A stretch of DNA of 64,000 nucleotides, taken from JANXQG01 sp963804375. GTDB taxonomy: Bacteria; Planctomycetota; Planctomycetia; Pirellulales; Thermoguttaceae. Below, piece after piece: positions 51,007 through 59,748 of this stretch. Numbering within the stretch: position 1 is the stretch's first letter; every line of letters begins with the position of its first letter. Made by a program: the position numbers and the translations under genes. The stretch is taken from the NCBI GenBank assembly GCA_963804375.1, contig CAWDQE010000024.1, positions 159,802-223,801 of the forward strand, in the 5' to 3' direction. Below the pieces are notes generated by a model that did no database searches, had not been told where the DNA came from, and saw nothing but the letters and a program-made list of their open reading frames with translations.

Positions 51007-51346
51007 CCGGAGCCGGACGTGGTCGTGATTGAGCCGGTGGTTCTTTGACGCGGGCGGCATGCCCAGAAAGGCTACGGTTGCGACGGCAGGATGCCGATAA
51101 TCCGTTGGTTGTGTCGGATACGAGGAAGAGCCCTTCACTGGTGCGGCCAGTGGGGGGCTTTTCCTTTGAATCAGGATGTTGCTGTAGCCGGGTTCCCTGC
51201 CCATTCATTGCTTGGCATCGAGGGCAATGGGAATACGATGATGCTTGGGAGGCCAGTTAATCGTTGGTAGTTTCTTCGAGCGTCAGCCAGCTTCCTCCCG
51301 CCGAATTGCCATAACCCGAGTGGCAACGGCCTGAGGCGATCGTCCA

Positions 51347-51556
51347 CTACTTGTCGTGACTGGCGTCTTCTTGGGGGGATTGGCTCGATGCCTCGGACGA
51401 CTTGATCTGGTCGTAGACCTCTCGGCGGTAAACCGAAACCGCCCTCGGAGCTTCAATGCCCAGCCGTACTCTGTCGCCACGGATCTCGACCACCGTCACG
51501 ACGATGTTCTCGCCGATGACTATGCTCTCATTCGTTTTTCGGGACAGTACCAACAT
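51347..51556 (-). CDS. csrA: CsrA carbon storage regulator
   Basis: 69 residues from ATG 51556. The full CsrA domain is present: MLVLSRKTNESIVIGENIVV, VEIRGDRVRLGIEAPRAVSV and YRREVYDQI. CsrA dimers bind GGA-containing RNA hairpins in mRNA leaders and control translation and stability. The RNA-contact residues Leu4, Arg6 and the Arg in the Tyr-Arg-Arg-Glu segment are conserved. A divergent paralogue is at 51919. Confidence 0.95.
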   Translation of the reverse strand: MLVLSRKTNESIVIGENIVVTVVEIRGDRVRLGIEAPRAVSVYRREVYDQIKSSEASSQSPQEDASHDK

Positions 51557-51562
51557 GACCAC

Positions 51563-51918
51563 TCACTTGCTGCGATCCAGCAGCCTCGGGCGAAACGGCA
51601 CGAAATCAAGCGAACCTCAGGCGGACGACCCCCATGAGGGTACATTCTCGCCTACACTCAGTGTACAAAGGATGGCCGCTAAGCCCACGTCGCTTCCCTG
51701 AAATTTGCGGGAATTTCATCGCTCAGGGGCGGCGTTGATAACGAATAAACCGGATATAGAAATTATACGGCCTCATCGCCATCTGGTCAGCGGCCACGGC
51801 CCGACTGGAATCGAAGGCAACCGCACGTATCGTGAGGAAAGCTCGGCTGGCTCAAAAGCCACATCAAGTCGGAATATCGACCTGCCAGCCCGTCTTTAAG
51901 CCGATTCAAGCAGGTGGA
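51563..51918. other. Gap between the two csrA-family genes
   Basis: No gene recognised. It should contain the promoter of csrA. I saw no GGA-loop hairpin array and no terminator. Confidence 0.4.
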
Positions 51919-52131
51919 TCAGTTCTGTAGTGCGGCACAGGGGCTCGGGGAGGATTTTCGCCAGTGTGCCGGTTGGCGAACTGCTGCACGCAATTCTCCC
52001 CGCTCGACCGAGATGCTTCTGGGACGCTCGATCTCGATCCAAACTTCGTCAGCACAGACTTCAAGCACCTTGACGACGATATTCGCATCAATGACGACGG
52101 ATTCGCTCTTGCTAAGAGAAAAGACTTGCAT
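51919..52131 (-). CDS. Divergent CsrA-like protein
   Basis: 70 residues from ATG 52131 (AAGGAAACACCC upstream). It follows the CsrA pattern: MQVFSLSKSESVVIDANIVV, then VWIEIERPRSISVERGEL. Arg6 of the first strand is Leu and the RLGIEAP segment is WIEIERP, while the Arg of the last helix is kept. RNA binding may be altered; it could act as a regulator by forming heterodimers with the neighbouring CsrA. The C-terminus is basic and unlike CsrA. Confidence 0.75.
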   Translation of the reverse strand: MQVFSLSKSESVVIDANIVVKVLEVCADEVWIEIERPRSISVERGELRAAVRQPAHWRKSSPSPCAALQN

Positions 52132-52390
52132 GGGTGTTTCCTTGGCTAGGGTTGGAGAGCCCACGATAAGATCTGACCTGGCTCATGCGACTGAATTGCA
52201 AGACGTATGCGAAACTGGAACCCAGGCATCCTGCCACAACGGCACAAGGTTGTCTCGAATCAGTGTATCCATTCAGCCAGTTCTCGAAAGCATAGCCGAC
52301 AGGTCGAAGATGTCAATGACCCGCAAGCAAAATGCATGGCGAGATCGCCCCGCTATCTGCGAAGATTCTTTCACGGGGCGTTCGTACTGA

Positions 52391-52690
52391 TAAAAAGGCC
52401 CCGCTTGCCGAAGGCAAGCGGAGCGTATTCAACGAGCCGTGGGTCACATCCGGCTACACGGCCTCGACAGAGTGTGGACATCCTGCCCGAAGTTCAAGAA
52501 TACCAGAACTAGGCAGGCCGTCAACCCTCCCGAACCCCTGGAAATTTCAACCGCATTTCTTTCGGGATCGAGCAGAACAGGCCCCAAGAAACGCCAAACC
52601 CCGCCTCGATGAAGCGGGGTTCGTGTGAACTCCTGGGTTCTTTGAATACTGTCAGAACGATACCTCCGAGGAGCGTATTACCCGCTCCTC
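52391..52690 (-). ncRNA. Candidate noncoding RNA ending at a terminator
   Basis: Three strong hairpins: GAGGAGCG/CGCTCCTC (52668-52690), AACCCCGC/GCGGGGTT (52597-52621) and a 9-bp stem CCGCTTGCC/GGCAAGCGG (52401-52421) with a 3-nt loop. Read on the minus strand, the last is followed by GGCC and five T, a terminator form. No protein gene fits that strand. Direction and extent are inferred. The gap 52132-53224 holds no intact gene. Confidence 0.45.
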
Positions 52691-52925
52691 ACAGCAAGCC
52701 AGCCGGTGGGTCTTGCATGATTTTGCCCTCCGTTGCGGGGTGTCGGGACAAGTTTCTGTCAACCGTCAGATGAGGCAGACCGCATCCTGCTCAAACTGCC
52801 TCAACTGCCATATCGCATGCCCGCATCCATTCGGTCATGCGGCTGACAACCACCAGCATAAGACTCCCAGAAAATATGTCAAGCTGGCTGACGTGAAAAA
52901 TGCAAGAAGCAGTGCTAGCAGTGAA

Positions 52926-53017
52926 GGCATGACCGGGGTGCTTAGAGGTCATCAAGGAAGCCGGTGGTGTGAAGAAGTCCAAGGACCTGGCCGAAGCGAT
53001 CGCGTGCCCGGAAGCGA
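52926..53017 (+). pseudogene. Decayed copy of the 3' end of the 50521 gene
   Basis: GACCGGGGTGCTTAGAGGTC onward matches about 50931-51010 over roughly 85 bp (about 85 percent by eye), including GTGAAGAAG and AAGGACCTGGC. One extra base breaks the frame, and no 5' part exists. Confidence 0.72.
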
Positions 53018-53224
53018 CCGACATTCCGTTCTGAGTCGTGCCCACATCGGAGAATTCACTAGAGCCTGGGAACCCATCCCAGGCTTTTCTTGGCCAGTCT
53101 CAATTTCGAAAGCTACCCATCACGGCTCGTGATTGAAAGTCACGTGCCACCCTAATATCATTGATTTGGGCGTATTCCTGGCAAACCCACCATGCCTTCA
53201 ATTGAAAAATGGAGGGAAAGAACA

Positions 53225-54136
53225 ATGACTCTCGCTTCGATCCTGCTCGCCTCGTCTGTCCTGGCCGCCGAACCGCTCGGCCCCGGCGACTACATCCGCA
53301 GTCTGCAACATGACGGCCGGAGCCGTTCGTACATCGTCCACGTTCCGCTGAGATACGACGCCAAACAGCCGAGGCCCGTGATCCTCGCTTTCCACGGTGC
53401 GTTGAACAACGCTCGGCAGATGATCGGGTTCTGCGGTCTGAGTGAGAAGGCCGACCAGGAAGGTTTCATCGTAGTCTACCCCAATGGCACGGGCCGTCTT
53501 CGACGCGTGCTTACCTGGAATGGCGGCAACTGCTGCATGTATGCCCGGCGAAACAATGTTGACGACGTTGGATTCACCCGATGTCTTCTCGATGATCTTG
53601 CCACGGTCGTCAACGTCGATGCCAAACGGATTTTTGCTACTGGGGTTTCCAACGGTGGCATCCTGTGCTACCGGCTGGCGTCGGAATTGTCCGACCGGAT
53701 CGCCGCCATCGCCCCGGTGGCGGGAACGATGGACATGGCGACTTGCAATCCCAAGCGGGCCGTGTCGGTGATGCATTTCCACGGCACCGATGACCGCTTT
53801 GTGCCGTTCAACGGAGGAACGACCAGAGCGAGTCTGAGACGGGTCGAGTTTCTCTCAGTACGCTACTCGATCCAAGAGTGGGTGAAGGCCAACGGCTGCC
53901 CGGAAATACCCGTGGTCACGGTCGAACCGACGAAGTGCGAGGACGGCACGACTGTGCAGCGGGAGACGTATGGGGCGGGCAAGGATGGGGCCGAAGTTGT
54001 ACTTTATGTCATCAACGGTGGCGGGCATACGTGGCCGGGACGTGATCCGGAGGTCCGGCTCAACGGCAAATCGACGAAGAATATCTCGGCCAACGACCTG
54101 ATGTGGGAGTTCTTCAAGCGGCACCCGATGAAGTAA
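53225..54136 (+). CDS. PHB-depolymerase-like secreted esterase
   Basis: 303 residues from ATG 53225 (GGAGGGAAAG upstream). Signal peptide (about 1-15). Alpha/beta hydrolase of the polyhydroxybutyrate depolymerase/feruloyl esterase (LpqC-like) type: oxyanion region LAFHGALNN, nucleophile elbow GVSNGG (Ser142), HFHGTDDRFVPF with the acidic residue and GGGHTWPG with the His. Substrate could be feruloyl-polysaccharides, acetyl esters or polyhydroxyalkanoate; sequence alone does not decide. Confidence 0.9.
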   Translation: MTLASILLASSVLAAEPLGPGDYIRSLQHDGRSRSYIVHVPLRYDAKQPRPVILAFHGALNNARQMIGFCGLSEKADQEGFIVVYPNGTGRLRRVLTWNGGNCCMYARRNNVDDVGFTRCLLDDLATVVNVDAKRIFATGVSNGGILCYRLASELSDRIAAIAPVAGTMDMATCNPKRAVSVMHFHGTDDRFVPFNGGTTRASLRRVEFLSVRYSIQEWVKANGCPEIPVVTVEPTKCEDGTTVQRETYGAGKDGAEVVLYVINGGGHTWPGRDPEVRLNGKSTKNISANDLMWEFFKRHPMK

Positions 54137-54254
54137 GCTAGGCGGAATGATCTGCGGCTAAACGAAAATCAAAAAGAAAAGGCCCGTCTGGCATGGAGGC
54201 AGCATGATGGTTTGGTCGAATCTGACGGCCAATGCCTGAGACAAATTCCGCTAT

Positions 54255-54524
54255 CTACGCTTGCGTGTTGAGAAGGGCTCCAATGGCCGCTTGTTGAGTT
54301 CCCGTCGTGCTGGTTGTAGCGGTGGCTAAACCGGTGGCCGTCGTGCTGGCCATACCAGTGGCTAGTTTTGATATACCACTCAAGGTGGCTTTGTGCAAAC
54401 CGCTGGTGCCACCGCTTGGCCCGGCACGGCCTCCGCGACGATGCTGGTGAGCCGGCATTGTGGTTTGCTGCCGGAGCGGAATGGTTCCATTAGAGACAAT
54501 TCCGCTGACAGGGTTACTGGACAT
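54255..54524 (-). CDS. Small low-complexity Thr/Ala/Gly-rich protein
   Basis: 89 residues, start after AAGGAGTAAATTCC. Thr, Ala, Gly and Ser dominate (LATGMASTTATGLATATTST). Resembles the 54805 and 16145 proteins in style. No domain recognised. The strong ribosome site argues that it is real. Confidence 0.55.
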   Translation of the reverse strand: MSSNPVSGIVSNGTIPLRQQTTMPAHQHRRGGRAGPSGGTSGLHKATLSGISKLATGMASTTATGLATATTSTTGTQQAAIGALLNTQA

Positions 54525-54804
54525 GGAATTTACTCCTTAGTTGGGGGGGTAGCCTGCTCATTGGCCCGAGTCGAGTAAAAAGAGGCTTGAATTGCATCCA
54601 CCGATGCCAGTGTTCCCGTACATGCCCGCATACACCCTGGCGAGCAGGATACCCCCACCACTGCAATCGGAATAAAGGCCGCAGTTTCGCTAACCGTTAA
54701 AGATCGACATTTCTTCACCGAAAGATGAATGATCACCGACCAAGGGATGAAACAGACGGGATTTTCCTCGCAAATCGAGGAAATCCCGTCTGGAAGTCAC
54801 ACCA

Positions 54805-55413
54805 TCATTGGGTTTGGTCGAGCAGTAATCCGTTCACGGACTGGCTGCCACGCAACGTGCCCAAAACCTGGGAAAGCAGGTCAGCGACTTGTTGGCCCGA
54901 CAACGGCTGCGATCCCGTCGTGCCAGCAGTGCTGGCGGTCTGATCTGTGGTGCTGCTCGTAGAATTCGTGCTGGATGCTTGCTGAGTACTGCTCGAAGTG
55001 CCACTGCTCCCGCCACCATGGTGATGATGATGGTGCATGCCCTGGACAGATTGCCCGGTCGAGGATTGTTGAAGCGTTGCAGGGTCGATGCCGTTGTCTT
55101 GGAGAACTTGCTGTACGGCCCCTTGGATCACCGAGTTCAGATTCGACGTGTTGCCCGACTGCTCGGCAGTTTGCATGGCACTGGTGATTGCCGTGACAAG
55201 TTGGTTCTGAAGACTGCTGGTGGAGGCTGTCGTGCTCGATGCGGCACTGCTGGAGGCCGCCGTGTCGGCTGTCGTCGCTGTCGTCGCCTGCGTCCCATTC
55301 GCACTCGTGGAAGCTGCTTGGGACTGAGCGTTCTGATCGGCATCTTGAATGGCTTGGGCAAGCCATTGAAGGCTGTTGGCGGTAAGTCCCGTGACTTGCG
55401 AAATTCCGGACAT
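54805..55413 (-). CDS. Low-complexity Ser/Thr/Gln protein with a natural His6 stretch
   Basis: 202 residues: a short helical N-terminus (ISQVTGLTANSLQWLAQAIQ), Ala/Ser/Thr linker, a helical region (QLVTAITSAMQTAEQ, NSVIQGAVQQVLQDNGID), then MHHHHHHGGGSSG, another Ser/Thr linker and QQVADLLSQVLGTLRG. The two helical parts both have QVLx motifs and may be a duplicated unit. Gly/Ser-rich flanks and six His could bind metal. The protein may be exported, but there is no classical signal peptide. Confidence 0.68.
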   Translation of the reverse strand: MSGISQVTGLTANSLQWLAQAIQDADQNAQSQAASTSANGTQATTATTADTAASSSAASSTTASTSSLQNQLVTAITSAMQTAEQSGNTSNLNSVIQGAVQQVLQDNGIDPATLQQSSTGQSVQGMHHHHHHGGGSSGTSSSTQQASSTNSTSSTTDQTASTAGTTGSQPLSGQQVADLLSQVLGTLRGSQSVNGLLLDQTQ

Positions 55414-55619
55414 GTTTCGATTCCTAGCTGTTTGGAGGGGTGAATTTCTGCGGAAGTTCCCGTTGCCCTCGGTTTTTCCTTAACTTAGATCGGCATTCTT
55501 CCGAAGCCCGCTGAAATATAGGGCATGATCTGAAGGGAAAGGTCGAGAGTGAAATTTTCTCGCTTGACTGTGACAAATCACGTCGAGTTCCGTCCAATTA
55601 GACTGGACGCTCACATACC

Positions 55620-55786
55620 GGAGTGTCGCACGGCATGAAGGTTTTCGCAGCAAGCGAACCTTGGACGATGACTTTGTGCCTTTGCGGTGCCCGCAGGTCG
55701 TGGGGGTTGTTCTCTTCTTGACAGTGGGGGGCGAGCACCCCTCACCTCCGTTGCTTCATCCCAGCGGGTACGCTTCTTCGTTGTCG
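55620..55786 (+). ncRNA. Candidate noncoding RNA before an orphan terminator
   Basis: AAGGTT..CGC..GCG.AACCTT folds into a hairpin (about 55637-55661), and GGGG/CCCC flank a loop near 55728-55745. The region ends at the strong terminator 55787-55823. No convincing plus-strand protein gene precedes it, so a small RNA is the simplest reading. The 55414-55849 gap has no gene. Confidence 0.4.
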
Positions 55787-55823
55787 CCCTTCGCAGGGAA
55801 CCCCGTCCTGCGAAGGGTTTTTT
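55787..55823 (+). terminator. Strong rho-independent terminator
   Basis: CCCTTCGCAGG (55787-55797) pairs perfectly with CCTGCGAAGGG (55807-55817), followed by six T. The plus-strand orientation is clear from the T tract. Confidence 0.9.
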
Positions 55824-55849
55824 CATCGGCCTTTCCGACAGCCAACGAT

Positions 55850-56128
55850 TCAGGCTTGGCCGATCTTCTCGATCAGATAAATCAAGTCCTTGGCACCTTC
55901 AAGGCCACCAAGATGCTGTAATGCAGCGTCGTTCGCTTCAGCGATGAAGCCTTTGACAGCAGCGATGTTGTCCAGCTTCCGCAAGCGGTCAACGAACCCG
56001 TCGAGCAATCGTTCGGCAACGGCGTTGTCAACTCCGTCCAATCGATTAGCAACGTAGTCCAGCATTTTTTGGGCCTGCAACACGGTCAAGCCGTTTTGCG
56101 TTGTATGGATTTCTTCAGTGAATGACAT
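55850..56128 (-). CDS. Small helical protein, unknown
   Basis: 92 residues from ATG 56128. Almost entirely amphipathic helix (NGLTVLQAQKMLDYVANRLD, LLDGFVDRLRKLDNIAAVKG, LIYLIEKIGQA). No Cys, no membrane segment, no known family. The frame is open upstream to 56194. Perhaps a dimeric structural or regulatory protein. Confidence 0.62.
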   Translation of the reverse strand: MSFTEEIHTTQNGLTVLQAQKMLDYVANRLDGVDNAVAERLLDGFVDRLRKLDNIAAVKGFIAEANDAALQHLGGLEGAKDLIYLIEKIGQA

Positions 56129-56217
56129 CTTACGGCGATAGTCCTGAGAACTTTTTCGAGCAGGCAAGATATTGACCTGCATCGTGGCTGCCAAGTGCGA
56201 TTTTTTAATCCCCCTAG

Positions 56218-56715
56218 ATGCGACCCACGCCTCGTGGCTGGAAGTCAGCTTGGGTGATTGCCGACGCCCGCAACAACCGCCCCATTTTCAGTCTTCAGTA
56301 CGCCAACCGGGGCACCAACAACCATCCCGAAGGAAGTGCTTTGGCGTGTTCGGCGGCCGTGGCCGGTGGCCTTAGCACGTTATTGACGCACCCCAACGAC
56401 GGCATCGCGATCCAGGCAGCATGGCAGGAGGTGGTCGTTACGATTCCTGAGAAGGAAGGGGATCAGGCATTCCGACCCGACCGCGAGAACCTGAACTGGT
56501 TCTTAGGATTCCTCGAAGGGCGTGCCCGCATCGAGCCGCCGAAATGGTGGGCGAGGTCGCTACTGGACTGCCACGCCAATCGACGTGGCAACGTCTACTT
56601 TATAGCCCGACTTCACGCCGGCGATGATGCAGGCAACCGGCAGCCCGTCTTTGAGCACTACGACCGACTCGCCATCTGCGGACCGGAGGTAAACGCCTTT
56701 GCAATGGTTACTTGA
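56218..56715 (+). CDS. Unknown soluble protein
   Basis: 165 residues, no signal peptide. WKSAWVIADARNNRPIFSLQ and LNWFLGFLEGRARIEPPKWW look like a folded domain; the end is NRQPVFEHYDRLAICGPEVN. No family recognised. It overlaps the convergent 56708 gene by 8 bp. The beginning has no clear ribosome site, so the start may be truncated or wrong. Confidence 0.5.
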   Translation: MRPTPRGWKSAWVIADARNNRPIFSLQYANRGTNNHPEGSALACSAAVAGGLSTLLTHPNDGIAIQAAWQEVVVTIPEKEGDQAFRPDRENLNWFLGFLEGRARIEPPKWWARSLLDCHANRRGNVYFIARLHAGDDAGNRQPVFEHYDRLAICGPEVNAFAMVT

Positions 56716-57361
56716 GGGCCTGGATAACTGGGCTCGCATTAGCCATCGCAGTCACTTGTGTCAGAAACCGGAGATTGCCCAGCCGAGCGATCGGGCTGCA
56801 ATCCTTCCGTTGGAAGATCTCAACGAGTCCGACGTTTCGTCCAACGATCTGCAAGGGAGTGAGTAACAAGGGCAAGTCCAATGGGTTTTCCTCCACACCT
56901 TGTTCGTCAGACTCGGAGCTCGGTGGCACCAGAATACCTTCACTTCCTGAAAGAGCCTTGTAGAGCAAAACGGTATGCCGATACTGGCTGTCTTGGCTTT
57001 CCAAGAGGTTTGTCCGCCGGAGATTGAAGGAATACCGCAGGGTCAACGGACCTTCGCGACTACCGATCCAAACTGCCCCTCCCACGGCAGCCATTGCAGC
57101 GATGACGCGATTCACAAATTCACTGAAGAAGTATTCCGGCAATAGATCGCGTTTTGACAGTTGCTCGATTTCCGCCATCAGCCTCTTGATCTGTTGACGC
57201 GTTTGGGGAATCGATCGGTCAGTAGTCTCAAACCACAGCAGACTGCCGCAGTGCGGGCATGGAGCATCGCCTGGCGGCCGCGACGGCTCGATTTGCAGCT
57301 CCTTGCCACAGACCGGGCAACGGTTGGGCTCACCTTCAGGTGTTCGTGATGATGGTTCCAT
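56708..57361 (-). CDS. Zinc-ribbon plus GAF-like domain protein
   Basis: 217 residues from ATG 57361 (GGAGACTTG upstream). Residues about 13-42 form a zinc ribbon (CPVCGKELQIE, CPHCGSLLWF). A helical linker (QQIKRLMAEIEQLSKRD) follows, then a GAF-like domain with RVIAAMAAVGGAVWIG and LLTPLQIVGRNVGLVEIFQR. It probably senses a ligand or docks on a partner. It starts 22 bp after the phosphatase gene on the same strand; the pair is likely an operon. Confidence 0.75.
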   Translation of the reverse strand: MEPSSRTPEGEPNRCPVCGKELQIEPSRPPGDAPCPHCGSLLWFETTDRSIPQTRQQIKRLMAEIEQLSKRDLLPEYFFSEFVNRVIAAMAAVGGAVWIGSREGPLTLRYSFNLRRTNLLESQDSQYRHTVLLYKALSGSEGILVPPSSESDEQGVEENPLDLPLLLTPLQIVGRNVGLVEIFQRKDCSPIARLGNLRFLTQVTAMANASPVIQALK

Positions 57362-57382
57362 CAAGTCTCCTACCGCGAAAGT

Positions 57383-57793
57383 TCAAAGGGAATCGAGCAG
57401 TTCTTCCAAACCTGGTGTGACTGCGATCGGCCGCTTGGCGGCAACGAAATCCAACGCCTCCACCGGGTCAATTCCACGTTCGGTAACCAAGTAGCCGGCT
57501 ACGACCACGGCGGACCGACTTCGGCCGGCATGGCACTGGACCAAGACAGGTGGGGCTTCTCGCACCAACTCGCCCAGAAACTCCACGGCCAGCTTGAACA
57601 AGCGAACTTCGTTGCCGGGGGCGTCCTCCAGTCGCACGACCTCGATGCGTCGCAATCCGTAGTCGACCGGCTCCCTGCCGTAAAGCGTGCCGTCCAAGCT
57701 CAAAGCTGAGGCGAAGTTCTCACGTTGCAGCATCTCGACATCGACAGCTTCGAGGTAGTTGCCGATCGCGATTTCGTCAGTTATCCAGTCCAT
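57383..57793 (-). CDS. Dual-specificity protein phosphatase
   Basis: 136 residues, one compact cysteine-phosphatase domain. VLVQCHAGRSRSA holds catalytic Cys87 and Arg93; Asp57 in RLEDAPGN is the probable general acid. It has no membrane anchor, unlike the phosphatase at 36791. It likely removes phosphate from Tyr or Ser/Thr residues. It is upstream of, and probably co-transcribed with, the zinc-ribbon/GAF-like gene. Confidence 0.9.
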   Translation of the reverse strand: MDWITDEIAIGNYLEAVDVEMLQRENFASALSLDGTLYGREPVDYGLRRIEVVRLEDAPGNEVRLFKLAVEFLGELVREAPPVLVQCHAGRSRSAVVVAGYLVTERGIDPVEALDFVAAKRPIAVTPGLEELLDSL

Positions 57794-58179
57794 ACATGCC
57801 TCGCTTCCTTTGATGGCTGCTTTCGAGATTGCCCGTTATCGTCCGATTTACGGTCAATGTAGTATTCACGGGCATTCTACGCCCGCTACCAGCGACCCGC
57901 AACCGGCCCACCCCATCTCCGTCGGCCTCGCCGAATGCTCCCTCGCAACATGTAGATCCCGCAGCCGCTAGCCGCTACGCCAGGAATATCCCGCATCTGC
58001 ATCATCCCCGGCCCTGCTTTACCGAATTGCTTTTCGACTGGGAGCCGCCGCCTCCGGACCTGATGCTCTCCGTCAAAGATGGAACCAAACCGCCCTGTCG
58101 AACGTCCAAACTCCGGCCTACTGGCACACCAGCCGCCCCTGGATTACGATAGACTCAAGCTTCCCCAAAGGGTCCTCCC
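57794..58179. other. Intergenic gap between divergent genes
   Basis: No gene recognised. GGATTACGATAGACT (about 58141-58155) has a TACGAT that could be the -10 of the DUF4139 gene. It should also contain the promoter of the phosphatase operon on the other strand. Confidence 0.35.
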
Positions 58180-59676
58180 ATGCTCCGCCACTGCTCTTTC
58201 CTGCTGCTTCTTCTGCTTACAACGCCCGCCTCCGCGGCCGTGGATCTCGTCACGCTGCCTACCCGCGAATCCACGCAGCTTACCATTTACAACTCCGAAG
58301 ACATCACCATGGTCCGCGAGCACCGCCTGCTCACGGTCAAAGAAGGCGTGAACCGCATCCAGTTCTCTTGGGCCAACACGCTCATCGACCCTACTTCGAT
58401 CGAGTTCCGCATCCTCGATAAGCAGGATAAGGTCGATCTGGTCGATACCACGTTCCCCGCCGGCCGCAACGACGCCCTGCAATGGAACATCAAGAGCCAG
58501 ATTGCCGGCAAGATCCCGGTCGAGATCAGGTACTTCACTTCGGGCATCACTTGGGCGGCGGATTACGTGGGCATCGCCAACGAGGACGAAACGAAGCTGA
58601 GCCTGACGGGCTACGTGCGGGTCACGAATGGCTCGGGCGAGCAGTACGATAATGCTCAGACGCGACTCGTGGTGGGCAAGATCAATCTGGTGGAGAAGAT
58701 CGCGGATTTGGCGAGAAGACCGGCACCGGGCACGAAGCATGGCTATTCGACCGCCGAGTTTCGACGCTTAGCGGAAAAAGAGGAAGCCTTTGCCGAGGCC
58801 ACAAAAGATGCCGAGGACCTGCCACCCGTCGAACTCGATGTCGATCCTACTTTGAAGCGACCCAAGGCCGTCATCAAGCAGGGCCTCTCCGAATACTTCC
58901 TCTTCACCATCGAAGGCCGCGAGGACATCAAGGACAAAGAGCCGAAACGCTTGGTCGCCCTCAAGGCCGTCGACGTGCCACTGGAATCGATCTACAAGCT
59001 CTCAGACCGCACCGGCGACCAGGGCTTCACCAAGTTCTACCGCTTCAAGAACGTCAAACTGCTGGACGAGCAGGGCAAGGAGAAGAATCTCTCGGCCATG
59101 GAGAACCTGGGCCTGTCGCCGCTGCCCAACGGCACCGTCAGGCTGTTTTCCGAATACAAGAACCACGATCTTGCCTATGTCGGTGGCACGGAGACCAAGT
59201 ACGTGCCCATCGGCGACCGCGTGGAAGTCAACGTCGGGCCGGACAAGGACATCACGATCCGCCGAAGGGTCAAGGACCAGAAGATCGGTAAGGTCGTCGC
59301 CCGGCAATACAAACGCAGGCTCGACAACCAGTTCGTCCAGTACTACGACCTGGTGGACTACGACGAGACGTTCTTCTTCGAGGAAGAACTTGTCTCCGGC
59401 AAGCCGGCCAAAATCGAGGTCGAAAGGCAGTTTGATGCCAACGTGGTTTTGTGGGGCGAGGGCGACGAGCCAAAAGGCTGGACGAGCAACGAAGCCGGAG
59501 CCTATGTGGACCTGCACACGGTGACCGGCCGCGTGGAGCGGGTCGATCAGCAGCACGTGAAGTATTTTCTGGACCTGAAGCCGGGAAAGAAGCAACGGGT
59601 CGAGTACAGCGTGACGTACAAGCGGCGGAAGGTCGGGCCGGAGTTGAATACCGAGAAGAAACGGGAGTCGCTATAA
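58180..59676 (+). CDS. Secreted DUF4139 domain protein
   Basis: 498 residues with a signal peptide (about 1-20). It begins with TIYNSEDITMVREHRLLTVK, typical of the mucoidy-inhibitor-A-like N-terminus, and contains the DUF4139 region with ITWAADYVGI, TGYVRVTNGSGEQYDNAQTR and a C-terminal beta-sandwich (KKQRVEYSVTYKRR). The family is widespread and of unknown function; it is extracytoplasmic. No operon partner is clear; the next gene begins 73 bp later on the same strand. Confidence 0.86.
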   Translation: MLRHCSFLLLLLLTTPASAAVDLVTLPTRESTQLTIYNSEDITMVREHRLLTVKEGVNRIQFSWANTLIDPTSIEFRILDKQDKVDLVDTTFPAGRNDALQWNIKSQIAGKIPVEIRYFTSGITWAADYVGIANEDETKLSLTGYVRVTNGSGEQYDNAQTRLVVGKINLVEKIADLARRPAPGTKHGYSTAEFRRLAEKEEAFAEATKDAEDLPPVELDVDPTLKRPKAVIKQGLSEYFLFTIEGREDIKDKEPKRLVALKAVDVPLESIYKLSDRTGDQGFTKFYRFKNVKLLDEQGKEKNLSAMENLGLSPLPNGTVRLFSEYKNHDLAYVGGTETKYVPIGDRVEVNVGPDKDITIRRRVKDQKIGKVVARQYKRRLDNQFVQYYDLVDYDETFFFEEELVSGKPAKIEVERQFDANVVLWGEGDEPKGWTSNEAGAYVDLHTVTGRVERVDQQHVKYFLDLKPGKKQRVEYSVTYKRRKVGPELNTEKKRESL

Positions 59677-59748
59677 CGGCTGTACGCTTGGCGGAATGAC
59701 GCCCTTGCACAGTTTGTAAATGAGATGAAAGTCCATGGGAGCCTGAGA

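Noticed and set aside
54983..55037. His6-Gly-Ser segment as vector contamination
   Set aside because: It lies within a native-looking low-complexity gene with no vector sequence around it.
55661..55921. Open frame spanning the strong terminator
   Set aside because: A perfect terminator hairpin and the 3' end of a convergent gene lie inside it.
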